DNA from: Desulfovibrio sp.
GTDB taxonomy: Bacteria; Desulfobacterota; Desulfovibrionia; Desulfovibrionales; Desulfovibrionaceae
NCBI GenBank assembly: GCA_022839785.1
Contig: JALHJW010000003.1
Location: 62,001 to 126,000, forward strand
Direction of reading: 5' to 3'
DNA: 64,000 nucleotides
The notes beneath the pieces are model-generated. The model made no database searches. It had not been told where the DNA came from and worked only from the letters and a program-made list of their open reading frames with translations. Shown here one piece after another: positions 52,955 to 61,059 of the stretch. A program made the translations under genes and the position numbers. The first letter of the stretch is position 1; each line of letters opens with the position of its first letter.

Positions 52955-53799
52955 ACCGCTCGAACATGACCCTGGTGATCGCTCTGGCCGCGGTTTTCAT
53001 CCTGGCGCAGCAGTGCCTGTACCGCGTGGACCAGACCGAGCGGGCCATCGTGCTGCAGCTCGGCAGGCCGCTCGACGGCGTGCGTCAGCCCGGCCTGCAC
53101 GCCAAGCTGCCCTTCATCCAGAACGTGATCTTCTTCGACAGCCGCATCCTGGACTACGACTCCAAGCCCTCCGAGGTCATCACCCGCGACAAGAAGGCGT
53201 TGGTGGTCAACAATTACACCAAATGGCGCATCGTGGAGCCTCTGCATTTCTACCGCACGGTGCGCTCCATCCCGCGCGCCCAGGCGCGGCTGGACGACAT
53301 CGTCTACTCCGAGATGCGGCAGGCCCTGGGCCAGTACAACCTGATCGACATCGTGGCCGAGAAACGCTCCGAGATCATGCACCAGGTCAGCGAGGCCTCC
53401 AACCGCCTGGTCCACGAGTTCGGCATCGAGGTGCTGGACGTGCGCATCAAGGGCACGGACCTGCCGCCGGAGAACGAACGGGCCATCTTCGGCCGCATGC
53501 GCGCCGAGCGAGAGCGGCAGGCCAAGCAGTACCGCTCCGAGGGCATGGAGGAGTCGGCCAAGATCAAGGCCGCCACGGACAGGGAGCGGACCGTGCTCCT
53601 GGCCGACGCCGAACGCGAGGGCGAAATCCTGCGCGGCGACGGCGATGCCGAGGCGACGCGGATATACGCCGCGGCCCTCTCCCCGGCGCAGGACTTCTAC
53701 GAGTTTCAGCGCAGTCTGGAGGCATACCGCAAAGGCCTTCGCGCCTCCTCGCGCCTGATCCTGACGCCGGAGAGTCAGTTCCTGAAGCACATGCGCTGA
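52951..53799 (+). CDS. hflC: FtsH protease modulator subunit HflC
   Basis: The 282-residue protein has a membrane helix at 7-22, an SPFH domain (VDQTERAIVLQLGRP, DYDSKPSEVITRDKKALVVNNY, TDLPPENERAIFGRM) and a coiled coil ending in ASSRLILTPESQFLKHM. AAGGGAGG lies 7 bases before the ATG, which overlaps the hflK stop. Two proteases with regulated access are thus marked in this window: FtsH through HflKC and the receiver-Lon. Confidence 0.94.
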   Translation: MNRSNMTLVIALAAVFILAQQCLYRVDQTERAIVLQLGRPLDGVRQPGLHAKLPFIQNVIFFDSRILDYDSKPSEVITRDKKALVVNNYTKWRIVEPLHFYRTVRSIPRAQARLDDIVYSEMRQALGQYNLIDIVAEKRSEIMHQVSEASNRLVHEFGIEVLDVRIKGTDLPPENERAIFGRMRAERERQAKQYRSEGMEESAKIKAATDRERTVLLADAEREGEILRGDGDAEATRIYAAALSPAQDFYEFQRSLEAYRKGLRASSRLILTPESQFLKHMR

Positions 53800-53818
53800 C
53801 GCGCCCGCCATTCCCACA

Positions 53819-53856
53819 GCAAGGGGCCGGAACCGCTCACGGTTCCGGCCCCTTGC
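53819..53856 (+). terminator. terminator after hflC
   Basis: Perfect 17-bp arms (starting GCAAGGGGCCGGAACC) with a CTCA loop, 19 bases after the hflC stop. No strong T-run follows. Confidence 0.8.
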
Positions 53857-54014
53857 CGTCTCAGGCCGCTCCTCCGAAGCCTGCCTGCTGCGTTGTCGCG
53901 AGATATCCCCCGTTGAGAACTGTGCGCCTTTTCTGCGCCGCGCCTCTCGCGTTTTTGGCCGACCGGGCTCATGACGCCCGTCACCGGTCCGATGCGGGAC
54001 AGCTCCGGGCAGTT

Positions 54015-54839
54015 TCAGGCGATGTCGCGGCCGACCCAGATGACCCGGGCCAGTATCCGGGCCTCCTCCGCGGGCCAGACGACCTCCTGCGCGGCGACCT
54101 GGGCATTGTCGGACAGCAGCAGGAGCCTGCCGGGCAGACGGTCCAGACGTTTGACCGCCACGTCCGCCCCGAAGGCCAGGACATAGACGTTGCCGGGCAC
54201 GACGTCGGTCTGCGAGCGGTCGAGGAGGAGCAGACTCCGGTGCGGGATGGCGGGCTCCATGTGGGTGCCGTGCATGTCCATGACGGTCATGCTGCGGATG
54301 TTCCCCCTGGGCGCCAGCCAGAAATGCTGAAAGGCCACGCCGGGCTGGCTGTCGTCCTGTTCGAAGAGGGCGGTGCCGGGCAGCAGCCGGGGCCGCACGC
54401 GCGGCAGGAGGACGATCTGCCCGGCCTCGTAGACGGGGCCGGGCGCGTACCCGCCGGCCAAGGGCTCCCGCCCCTGGGGGGCGTCCCTGAGCGGCCGGGA
54501 GTAGCCGTCGAGACTGACGATGGTCGGCGGCGGGCAGAGCGGACCCTCTCCGGGCAGGCGGATCTCGCCCTGGCCGTAGAGGAGCCAGTCCAGGGAGATG
54601 CCCTTGGCCTCGGAGATGTGCAACATCCAGTTGATGGGCACCTGGCGGCGCTTCCGCGCGGCCGAGACCGCCTGGTGCTTGATGCCGAGGGCCTTGGCCA
54701 GCTCCGAGCCCGTGTCGACCTCTAGAGCGCCCATCAGACGTCTGAGCCGTTCGTCGAAGTGATCGTCACTCTGCGGACCATAGGGGAAAAAGGGTTCCTT
54801 CAAGGTGACCGCCCGTTGCGTTTTCCCGGTTTCGCCCAT
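54015..54839 (-). CDS. CI-like repressor, non-cleavable S24-type domain (copy 1)
   Basis: The 274-residue protein has a 30-residue N-terminal extension, a CI-repressor-type helix-turn-helix (SELAKALGIKHQAVSAARKRRQ, about 45-66), a linker, and an S24-like domain. At the place of the catalytic Ser in G-x-S-M it has HGTHMEP, so Ser is replaced by His, while the Lys is kept in VAVKRL. Self-cleavage in the SOS response is therefore unlikely, and the domain may serve for dimerisation or ligand sensing. It is divergent from copy 2 around a 20-bp palindrome. AAGGA precedes the chosen ATG. Confidence 0.85.
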   Translation of the reverse strand: MGETGKTQRAVTLKEPFFPYGPQSDDHFDERLRRLMGALEVDTGSELAKALGIKHQAVSAARKRRQVPINWMLHISEAKGISLDWLLYGQGEIRLPGEGPLCPPPTIVSLDGYSRPLRDAPQGREPLAGGYAPGPVYEAGQIVLLPRVRPRLLPGTALFEQDDSQPGVAFQHFWLAPRGNIRSMTVMDMHGTHMEPAIPHRSLLLLDRSQTDVVPGNVYVLAFGADVAVKRLDRLPGRLLLLSDNAQVAAQEVVWPAEEARILARVIWVGRDIA

Positions 54840-54893
54840 GCGCAATCCTTGTTGGTATAAGCCTCGTAGAACAAGAATCAAACGAATAATACA

Positions 54894-54913
54894 ACTTTGA
54901 GCATAATCAAAGT
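54894..54913. promoter_or_regulatory. 20-bp palindromic operator candidate
   Basis: ACTTTGA-GCATAA-TCAAAGT is a perfect 7-bp dyad with a 6-base spacer, in the AT-rich 223-base spacer between the divergent repressor genes. Position and symmetry fit an operator for one or both CI-like repressors. Confidence 0.6.
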
Positions 54914-55062
54914 ATTTTTGCCGATCCCGGCCCGGGCCTCCACGAGCCGTTCGGAGCATGCCACCTGTGGCCCGCTCCATGAAAATTGAGATTGCACTAT
55001 CCGCCATACGCGCTTACAATCTATTGACCGATTTCACAGTACACCACTCTGGAGGATGCCCG

Positions 55063-55749
55063 ATGAACCAACCGCGTGACGCCCTCAAGGACGCCGCCGC
55101 TTTCGAGGAAATATACGGCCGGGTGCTCGAGGCGGCGGGGGCGGAAACCCAGATGGATCTGGCCCGCAGGCTCGGCATCCGGCAGTCCAGCGTCTCCGAT
55201 GCCAAGAAGAAGAAGCGCGTCCCTTCGTCCTGGATTCTCGCCCTGTGCGTCGACGGCGGCTGGAACCCCCGCTGGCTCATGTCCGGCGAGCCTCCGCGGC
55301 GTCTGGTGGTCGCGGGCGCCGATCCCGAGGCGGACGGCAGGGACGATCCGGACGGCCTCAAGATCGTGCCCGTGGTCTCCGCCGAGCTGAAACGCGACAA
55401 GAAGCGCGGCTGGCACGGCAAGGAGTTGGGGCGCATCTGCATTCCCGGCTCCTACGACTGCGCGGGCCTCCTGGTGGTGGAATGCGGCGACGCGGGCCTG
55501 GAGCCCTACGTCCGCCGCGGCGCCTACGTCGGCATCGAAACCGGCCGCATGAACGTGGCGGACGGAGACATCTACGGGGTGTTCCTGCCGGGCGCCGGCC
55601 TCGTCTTCCGCCGCGTCTTCCTGGACATCGGCCAGGAGGCGCTGCTCCTGCGGGGAGAGAACAAAAACCAGCCGCCGCTCTCCCTGCCGCTCGCCAAGAA
55701 GGAGACGCAGCTCGTGGGCCGGGTGGCCTGGACCCTGCAGAAGCATTGA
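55063..55749 (+). CDS. CI-like repressor, non-cleavable S24-type domain (copy 2)
   Basis: The 228-residue protein has a CI-type helix-turn-helix (QMDLARRLGIRQSSVSDAKKKKR, about 23-46) very similar to copy 3, and an S24-like C-terminal domain. The catalytic Ser position reads CGDAGLEP (Ser to Gly) and the catalytic Lys position reads LVFRRV (Lys to Arg), so both catalytic residues are lost. GGAGG precedes the ATG by 8 bases. It may regulate itself, copy 1, or an unlinked regulon; no target is indicated by phage genes nearby. Confidence 0.87.
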   Translation: MNQPRDALKDAAAFEEIYGRVLEAAGAETQMDLARRLGIRQSSVSDAKKKKRVPSSWILALCVDGGWNPRWLMSGEPPRRLVVAGADPEADGRDDPDGLKIVPVVSAELKRDKKRGWHGKELGRICIPGSYDCAGLLVVECGDAGLEPYVRRGAYVGIETGRMNVADGDIYGVFLPGAGLVFRRVFLDIGQEALLLRGENKNQPPLSLPLAKKETQLVGRVAWTLQKH

Positions 55750-55756
55750 CGGCCGG

Positions 55757-56014
55757 TCACGCCCCCGACTTGCCGGGTCGCCCTGGCCCGCGCGTGTTGG
55801 GAGGGGGCAGGAGGTGCGATGGGATGCCGAGTTGCACAAGGTGTTCGATGCGCCCCGGCGGGGACCGCTCCCCCTTGAATATCCGGGTGATCATGGACGG
55901 ATGCACGTCCAGGATATCGGCAAGCTCGCGTTGCGAGAGGCCGCGCATGTCCAGCCATGCCTTGAGCTTGCGCAGCCGCTCCGCTGCCTCACGCTTCCTG
56001 CCGGACCGGACCAT
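55757..56014 (-). CDS. small XRE-type helix-turn-helix protein
   Basis: The 85-residue protein contains a clear XRE helix-turn-helix (LSQRELADILDVHPSMITRIFKG) flanked by an Arg/Lys-rich N-terminus and a Pro-rich tail. The stop is only 8 bases from copy 2's stop on the other strand. The ATG at 56014 is 10 bases after GGAGG; an ATG three codons earlier is too close to that site. It is divergent from copy 3 and may regulate the intervening spacer. Confidence 0.75.
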   Translation of the reverse strand: MVRSGRKREAAERLRKLKAWLDMRGLSQRELADILDVHPSMITRIFKGERSPPGRIEHLVQLGIPSHLLPPPNTRGPGRPGKSGA

Positions 56015-56423
56015 GGACGTCATCCCTCCCCTGGATTCCAGGAAAATACACGCTACACCCCGTCCGCAAACAAGTAAACCTATTTCCCATATACCTGCAG
56101 AAAAGAAATCCTGTTTGCCTGTACGCACGGACAAACAGACGCCGAGACGCACAGGGCCGTCCCTGAATCTGTTGTGTAAGATTATGATTTGCCGTAAGAA
56201 ATGGTGGCATCGGGGTGGACAACGTGCCCCTCGGATGACCGCGGGCAGCGTCGCGCCCGCGGGCCGGGACGGCGAACGGCAGGACCGTTCACCGGCAGCA
56301 AGCGGCGGGAGTGGTGTCTTTCGTGGTGAGCCGGCTGGTCTTCCGGGGGGGGGAAGGCGGGCTGAGCCTTTGCGCAAAACCACGAAGAACGATGACGCTT
56401 TCACAACTACGCGAGGAATGGAC
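56015..56423. other. spacer between XRE gene and third repressor
   Basis: About 410 bases without a supported gene. 56040-56215 is AT-rich and holds the 28-bp dyad at 56111-56138. 56220-56340 is GC-rich again. A run of nine G (56345-56353), framed by CTTCC and GAAG, lies about 70 bases before copy 3. I cannot place promoter boxes reliably. Confidence 0.5.
56111..56138. promoter_or_regulatory. 28-bp dyad, operator candidate
   Basis: CTGTTTG and CAAACAG are perfect 7-base arms with 14 bases between them, and the interior also keeps partial symmetry. It lies about 97 bases upstream of the XRE gene's start, within the AT-rich segment. Confidence 0.5.
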
Positions 56424-57107
56424 ATGAACTTCGACGACGTGCTCGAACGCATCAAAAAAGCGACCGGCGCGCGGACGCAGGTGGAGTTGGCCAACATTCT
56501 GGCCATCCGCCAGTCCAGCATCTCGGACGCCAAGCGCCGCAACTCGGTTCCGGCCGACTGGTACCTGAAGCTGTACCGCAGCCACGGGCTCAACCCCGAC
56601 TGGCTGGCCGACGGCATCGACCCCATGTACCTCAAGCCCGGCATGGCGGAATCCTCGGCCAACTTCCAGGGCGTGGCCGAAACCTCGGCCACCTATGGCA
56701 AGACGCCCTCGCGCTCCCGCGTGGTCAACGTCTCCAGCATGGCGGGGATACTCTCGGACAAGGGTGTCTGGCAACCCGACTTCGTCAGCCAGCTGGCCAT
56801 CCCCGAAACCTTCTATAAGCCCACCATCCTGGTCATCCGCGTGGACGGCGCAGGCATGGAGCCGCTCATCCGCCGCGGCGGCTACATCGGCCTGGACACC
56901 GAGAAGACCCGCATCCGTTCCGGCGAGGCCTACGGCATCTACGTGCCGCACGAGGGTCTGGTGCTCAAGCGGATCTATTTCGACGCGGACAACAACCGCT
57001 TCCTTCTGCGCAGCGAGAACCCGGAGCACCCGGAACAGACCCTGCCCGCCAAGAACGCGGAGGAGAAGGTTCTGGGCCGCGTGGTCTGGATACTGCAGGA
57101 ACTCTAG
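56424..57107 (+). CDS. CI-like repressor, non-cleavable S24-type domain (copy 3)
   Basis: The 227-residue protein begins MNFDDVLERIKKATG, has a helix-turn-helix (QVELANILAIRQSSISDAKRRNS) closely related to copy 2, and an S24-like domain with the Ser position changed in VDGAGMEP (Ser to Gly) and the Lys retained in LVLKRI. This predicts no self-cleavage. The start is taken at the ATG 7 bases after GAGGA; an ATG two codons upstream is possible. A good terminator follows. Confidence 0.87.
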   Translation: MNFDDVLERIKKATGARTQVELANILAIRQSSISDAKRRNSVPADWYLKLYRSHGLNPDWLADGIDPMYLKPGMAESSANFQGVAETSATYGKTPSRSRVVNVSSMAGILSDKGVWQPDFVSQLAIPETFYKPTILVIRVDGAGMEPLIRRGGYIGLDTEKTRIRSGEAYGIYVPHEGLVLKRIYFDADNNRFLLRSENPEHPEQTLPAKNAEEKVLGRVVWILQEL

Positions 57108-57141
57108 CCGGACCGCCCTGCCCGACCGGAATCTTTTCGAA

Positions 57142-57180
57142 AGCGCGGCGCCGCTCTGGCGGAGCCGCGCTCTTTCTTTC
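57142..57180 (+). terminator. terminator after the third repressor
   Basis: AGCGCGGC pairs with GCCGCGCT and inside it CCGC with GCGG, giving a two-part stem with a TCTG loop followed by CTTTCTTTCC. Confidence 0.8.
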
Positions 57181-57257
57181 CACACCTCGCAGGCGCTCCT
57201 GCTCACGCGGCCGCATTCTCGGCCGTTTTGAATCTTCCCGATACGTATTCACACCTC

Positions 57258-57284
57258 TAAATTTCTCGGCGAAATGTCCGATAG
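57258..57284 (+). promoter_or_regulatory. FliA (sigma-28) flagellar-type promoter
   Basis: TAAATTTC, 11 bases, then TCCGATAG, matching the sigma-28 consensus TAAAGTTT-N11-GCCGATAA at 12 of 16 positions including TAAA and CCGATA. It starts 100 bases before the ATG of the next gene. Confidence 0.65.
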
Positions 57285-57357
57285 ACATATGTATGGACGA
57301 TGCCCTCAACGCGGACAGTTCGCTATGTGGCGGCACTATGCCCCCGGAGACGGCAGC

Positions 57358-58995
57358 ATGACCTTCGACATTTCGCCCTCCTCTCTCGCCACCGAACAGC
57401 GCGTCTCCTCCATCATGCGGCCGTCCTCCTCCGGCCAATCCGCCGGGCCCGCGAGCAGCGTCGACACCGTGGACATCTCCAAGGCGGCCCGCAAAAGGCT
57501 CGATATCACCGCCGCCATCGAGGCCGCCCGGAACAAGAAACAGACCGAACCCGACTCCTGGCAATCTCTTTTTGACCTGAAAAGCGGCTCCATCACTCTG
57601 CGGAACGGCAACACCCAGATCACGACCATCAACGGCGCGAACATGGAGCTCCTGGAATACAGGAACGGCGCGCTGGTCAAAAAGGAGACCGGCGTCATCG
57701 ACGGCGACAAGGTAGTATGGGAAACGGAACGGTACGACGTCCGGGGGAGGATCGTCCAAAAAAACCGCACCGAACTGTCCGGCCTCAACCAGACGGATGC
57801 CGCATCCAAGGCGTCCATGCGCCGGGATGTGCAGTGGTTCGAGGACGGAGAACTGATCCGAGAACTGCACGACGGCATGCATGTCCAGGTCTCGTCGGAA
57901 GCCGCCACGCTCAAGGACGCCGCCCTGCCGGCCGAAATCGGGAGTCTGGAGGATCTGGCCGGGAAGTTGACCCGCGACGTCGTCTCCAGCGACTATCTGG
58001 CCGACATCGTGGAATACGCCGGAGGCAAGGTGTCGCAAACCGCCTCCATCCGCAACGGTCTGGACGCCGTCAACTTCACCAACCGCAACACGAAAATCGA
58101 AAGTGGCATGGACCCCCGCACCACCCACGAATTCTCCAACCTCAACAGCCTCAGCGTGCAGCTCACGCGCTACGACTCGGACGGCAAGGTCCTGGCGCAG
58201 ATGGATCTCGCGGACAGCGTCGTGAAGGGCGAATCCCTGACCCAGACCGTGTCTGTGTCCTGGTACGACAAGGGCGAACTGGTGCGCCAGGAGAAGGGTT
58301 CCTTGACCCTGGAGCCGGGCGAAGGAAAGAAACTGCCGGAGCGGCCAGGCATCCTCGAAACCTTCGGCATCTCCGAGGACACCTTCAGCGGAAACGTGCC
58401 GCTTTCGTCCGGGGGGCTGCTGGCCGCCAGCCGGGAGGAAACCGCCGGGACCGCCGACGTTTTCGTGCATGGACTGGGCTCGGGCATGGCCTCCGGAGCC
58501 TTCGGCATGGCCGAGAACCTGGCCGTGTACCGCGACGCCGAAAATCCCTACAGCCTGAGCTTCACCAGCCGCACCTACCGCGACGGCGAACTCGCGGCGG
58601 AGTCCACGGACACCGAGGAGGTGCGCGAGAGCTACCTGCCCGAGGAGGTGGGCTTCAGACCCGGCAAGGGCCTGACCGAGGACGAACTGCCCAGGACGCT
58701 GCGGACCTCGACCCACGAGGAGAGCGCCTACGAGAACGGTGCGCTCTCCGCCCACGGCGGCCTGTCCATGCGGGAGTTCGTGAAAAAGAACGAAGACGGC
58801 GTTTTCGCTCTGTACACGCACTACTCCGGCGAGACCGGACTCGGCGGCGACGCACAGCCGATGTCCGGTACCCGGGCAGGCTCCCTGGAAATTCTGGACG
58901 GCGACGCCAACGCGGCCTCGGCAGGCATGGCGCGATCGGCGGAACTGGCCGTGGGCGACGCGCGGGCGCTCTTCACGAATCTGGGGCGGGCCTGA
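57358..58995 (+). CDS. unknown 545-residue protein, probable flagellar/sigma-28 regulon member
   Basis: I do not recognise a family. The N-terminal 60 residues are Ser-rich and end in VDTVDISKAARKRL, a stretch like those found in flagellar-associated proteins of related bacteria. The rest is hydrophilic, without signal peptide or membrane segment, and contains a recurring short motif: aromatic, one or two residues, D/N-G-x-L (EYRNGALV, WFEDGELI, YDSDGKVL, WYDKGELV, TYRDGELA, AYENGALS). GGAG precedes the ATG. A sigma-28-type promoter upstream supports a motility link, which remains inference. Confidence 0.75.
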   Translation: MTFDISPSSLATEQRVSSIMRPSSSGQSAGPASSVDTVDISKAARKRLDITAAIEAARNKKQTEPDSWQSLFDLKSGSITLRNGNTQITTINGANMELLEYRNGALVKKETGVIDGDKVVWETERYDVRGRIVQKNRTELSGLNQTDAASKASMRRDVQWFEDGELIRELHDGMHVQVSSEAATLKDAALPAEIGSLEDLAGKLTRDVVSSDYLADIVEYAGGKVSQTASIRNGLDAVNFTNRNTKIESGMDPRTTHEFSNLNSLSVQLTRYDSDGKVLAQMDLADSVVKGESLTQTVSVSWYDKGELVRQEKGSLTLEPGEGKKLPERPGILETFGISEDTFSGNVPLSSGGLLAASREETAGTADVFVHGLGSGMASGAFGMAENLAVYRDAENPYSLSFTSRTYRDGELAAESTDTEEVRESYLPEEVGFRPGKGLTEDELPRTLRTSTHEESAYENGALSAHGGLSMREFVKKNEDGVFALYTHYSGETGLGGDAQPMSGTRAGSLEILDGDANAASAGMARSAELAVGDARALFTNLGRA

Positions 58996-59155
58996 TCCTT
59001 CACAGCCGAAACGCCGCGCCATCCTGAACCGGCAACCGCCTCCCGCCGGGACGGACGCTTCCGGCTGCAACGCGCCTCCGCGCACGCCGCCATCCCGCCC
59101 TTCCCTCCGGCCCCGAGTTGGAGTAGATTCCCCCTCCCGCATCGAGGAGGTCTTT

Positions 59156-60028
59156 ATGCCGGGCAGACACACCGCGCCGGATATCCGCGCCATGAAAGGC
59201 GCACGCCGCATCGTCGTCCTCACCGCCTACGACGCGTCCGCAGCCCTGCTCGCCGAGAAAGGCGGAGCCGACGTGCTCCTGGTGGGCGATTCGCTGGGCA
59301 TGGTCGTGCTCGGCCAGCCCGACACCCTGGCCGTGACCATGGACGAGGTGGTCCACCATACCAAGGCCGTGGCCCGCGTCTCGCAGAGCGCCCTGGTGGT
59401 CGCGGACATGCCTTTCGGCTCCTACCAGGAGAGCCCGGCCCAGGCCGTGCGCAACGCCGTGCGCCTCGTCTCCGAGGCCGGAGCGCGCGCGGTCAAGGTC
59501 GAGGGCGCTGCGCACATGGACGCCGTGCGCGCCATCGTGGCCGCGGGCATTCCGGTCATGGGCCACGTGGGCCTCACGCCGCAACGCCTGGCCGAGTTCG
59601 GCGGCTTCAAGGTCCAGGGCCGCACCGCCGCGGCTGCGGCGGTGATCATGGAGGAGGCCCGCAGCCTGGCCGAGGCCGGATGCTTCAGCGTGGTTCTCGA
59701 ATGCCTGCCCTCGCCCCTGGCCGGACGCATCACCGCGGCCCTCCCGGTCCCGACCATCGGCATCGGCGCGGGACCGGAGTGCGACGGCCAGGTGCTGGTC
59801 TTCCACGACGTGCTCGGCCTCTTCGACCGGTTCACCCCGCGCTTCGTGAAACGCTACGCCGATCTGGGCGCGGCCGCGACAGAAGCCCTGACTGCCTATG
59901 CCGCCGAGGTGCGGGACGGCGTCTTCCCCGGACCGGAGCACGGCTACGCCATGCCCGGCGGCGAGCTGGAGCAGCTCGGCAAGGCCCTGCCGTCCGATCC
60001 CTCCGGCCTTGGAGACGATCCGGCCTGA
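59156..60028 (+). CDS. panB: 3-methyl-2-oxobutanoate hydroxymethyltransferase
   Basis: The 290-residue TIM-barrel enzyme has LTAYDASAALLAEKGGADVLLVGDSLGM, ADMPFGSYQ, VKVEG, GHVGLTPQ and IGIGAGPECDGQVLV, all PanB signatures. It transfers a hydroxymethyl group from methylene-THF to ketoisovalerate, first step to pantothenate. GAGGAGG precedes the ATG. The stop overlaps the next start by one base (TGATG). panC and panD are not nearby. Confidence 0.96.
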   Translation: MPGRHTAPDIRAMKGARRIVVLTAYDASAALLAEKGGADVLLVGDSLGMVVLGQPDTLAVTMDEVVHHTKAVARVSQSALVVADMPFGSYQESPAQAVRNAVRLVSEAGARAVKVEGAAHMDAVRAIVAAGIPVMGHVGLTPQRLAEFGGFKVQGRTAAAAAVIMEEARSLAEAGCFSVVLECLPSPLAGRITAALPVPTIGIGAGPECDGQVLVFHDVLGLFDRFTPRFVKRYADLGAAATEALTAYAAEVRDGVFPGPEHGYAMPGGELEQLGKALPSDPSGLGDDPA

Positions 60029-60984
60029 TGGACCTCGACCTGCTCTGGAAGGCTCTGGTCTGGCCGCTCCTCCGCCTGATCCTGGCCATCTCCTTCGGCC
60101 TCATCGTCGGCAACCTCATCGAGGCCCTGAACTGGACGCGCGCCATGGCCCGCCTGGCCGCGCCGCTCATCCATATGGCCCGGCTCAAGGACATCGCCGG
60201 GGCCAGCTTCTCCATGGCCTTCTTCTCCGGCGCGGCGGCCAACACCATGCTCGCCGAGGCCTACGAGAAGGGCGAGATGAACCGCCGCGAACTGCTCCTG
60301 GCCAACCTTTTCAACGCCCTGCCCACGTACCTGCTGCACCTGCCCACGGTCTACTTCCTGACCCTGCCCTACATCGGCTCGGCGGCCGGAACGTACGTGG
60401 GCCTCTCCCTGGCGGCCGCGGCCCTGCGCACCGTGTTCATCATCGTCCTGGGCCGCCTCAGCCTGCCGCCCATCCCCGAGGGTTGCGTGGTCTGCCGCCT
60501 GGAGGAAGGCGGGTTCAAGGGCTTCGGCCACGCCTTCTCGCTGGCCCTGAAACGCTTTCGCCGCAGGCTGCCTAAAATCCTGTACATCACCGTGCCGGTC
60601 TACGTGGCCTTCCACTACGCCCAGGTTCACGGCCTCTTCGCCCGGCTGGAGAACTACCTCGCCGTCGAGGCCTCGTGGCTCTCCTGGCTGCCGCCCAAGG
60701 CCGTCTCCATCGTGGTCTTCCAGATGGCCTCGGAATTCACCGCCGGGCTCGCCGCGGCGGGCGCGCTGTTGCAGGCGGGCAGCCTGCCCGCCCGCGACAT
60801 CGTCCTGGCGCTGCTCGTGGGCAACATCCTCTCCTCGCCCATGCGCGCCTTCCGCCATCAGTTTCCCTATTACGCGGGCATCTTCCCGCCCGCCCTGGCC
60901 CTGCGTCTGATCGTCCACAACCAGCTCCTGCGCGTGGGCGGCATGGTCGCCGTGACCGCTGCCTACTGGCTGTGGACCCACTAG
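60028..60984 (+). CDS. nucleoside-recognition (Gate) domain membrane protein
   Basis: The 318-residue polytopic protein has about eight helices and two Gate-like halves, with GASFSMAFFSGAAANTMLAE in the first and MASEFTAGLAAAGALLQ and LLVGNILSSPMRAFRHQFPYYAGIF in the second. The nucleoside-recognition family includes spore maturation and ferrous iron-type proteins; the transported molecule is unknown. Coupled to panB; a pantothenate-related function is possible but not shown. Confidence 0.82.
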   Translation: MDLDLLWKALVWPLLRLILAISFGLIVGNLIEALNWTRAMARLAAPLIHMARLKDIAGASFSMAFFSGAAANTMLAEAYEKGEMNRRELLLANLFNALPTYLLHLPTVYFLTLPYIGSAAGTYVGLSLAAAALRTVFIIVLGRLSLPPIPEGCVVCRLEEGGFKGFGHAFSLALKRFRRRLPKILYITVPVYVAFHYAQVHGLFARLENYLAVEASWLSWLPPKAVSIVVFQMASEFTAGLAAAGALLQAGSLPARDIVLALLVGNILSSPMRAFRHQFPYYAGIFPPALALRLIVHNQLLRVGGMVAVTAAYWLWTH

Positions 60985-61004
60985 CCCGCGCGCGCATCAA
61001 AACC

Positions 61005-61040
61005 AACAGGGCGGCGGCCAACGGCCACCGCCCTGTTTTT
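61005..61040 (+). terminator. terminator after the panB operon
   Basis: A 15-bp stem with one mismatch (AACAGGGCGGCGGCC and its complement) around an AAC loop, followed by T5. It starts 21 bases after the stop. Confidence 0.88.
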
Positions 61041-61059
61041 CAAACCCGGGTCAACCGGC

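Noticed and set aside
54015..57107. Prophage or prophage remnant
   Set aside because: Despite three CI-like repressors and an XRE protein there is no integrase, excisionase, replication, capsid, tail or lysis gene, and flanks are housekeeping genes.
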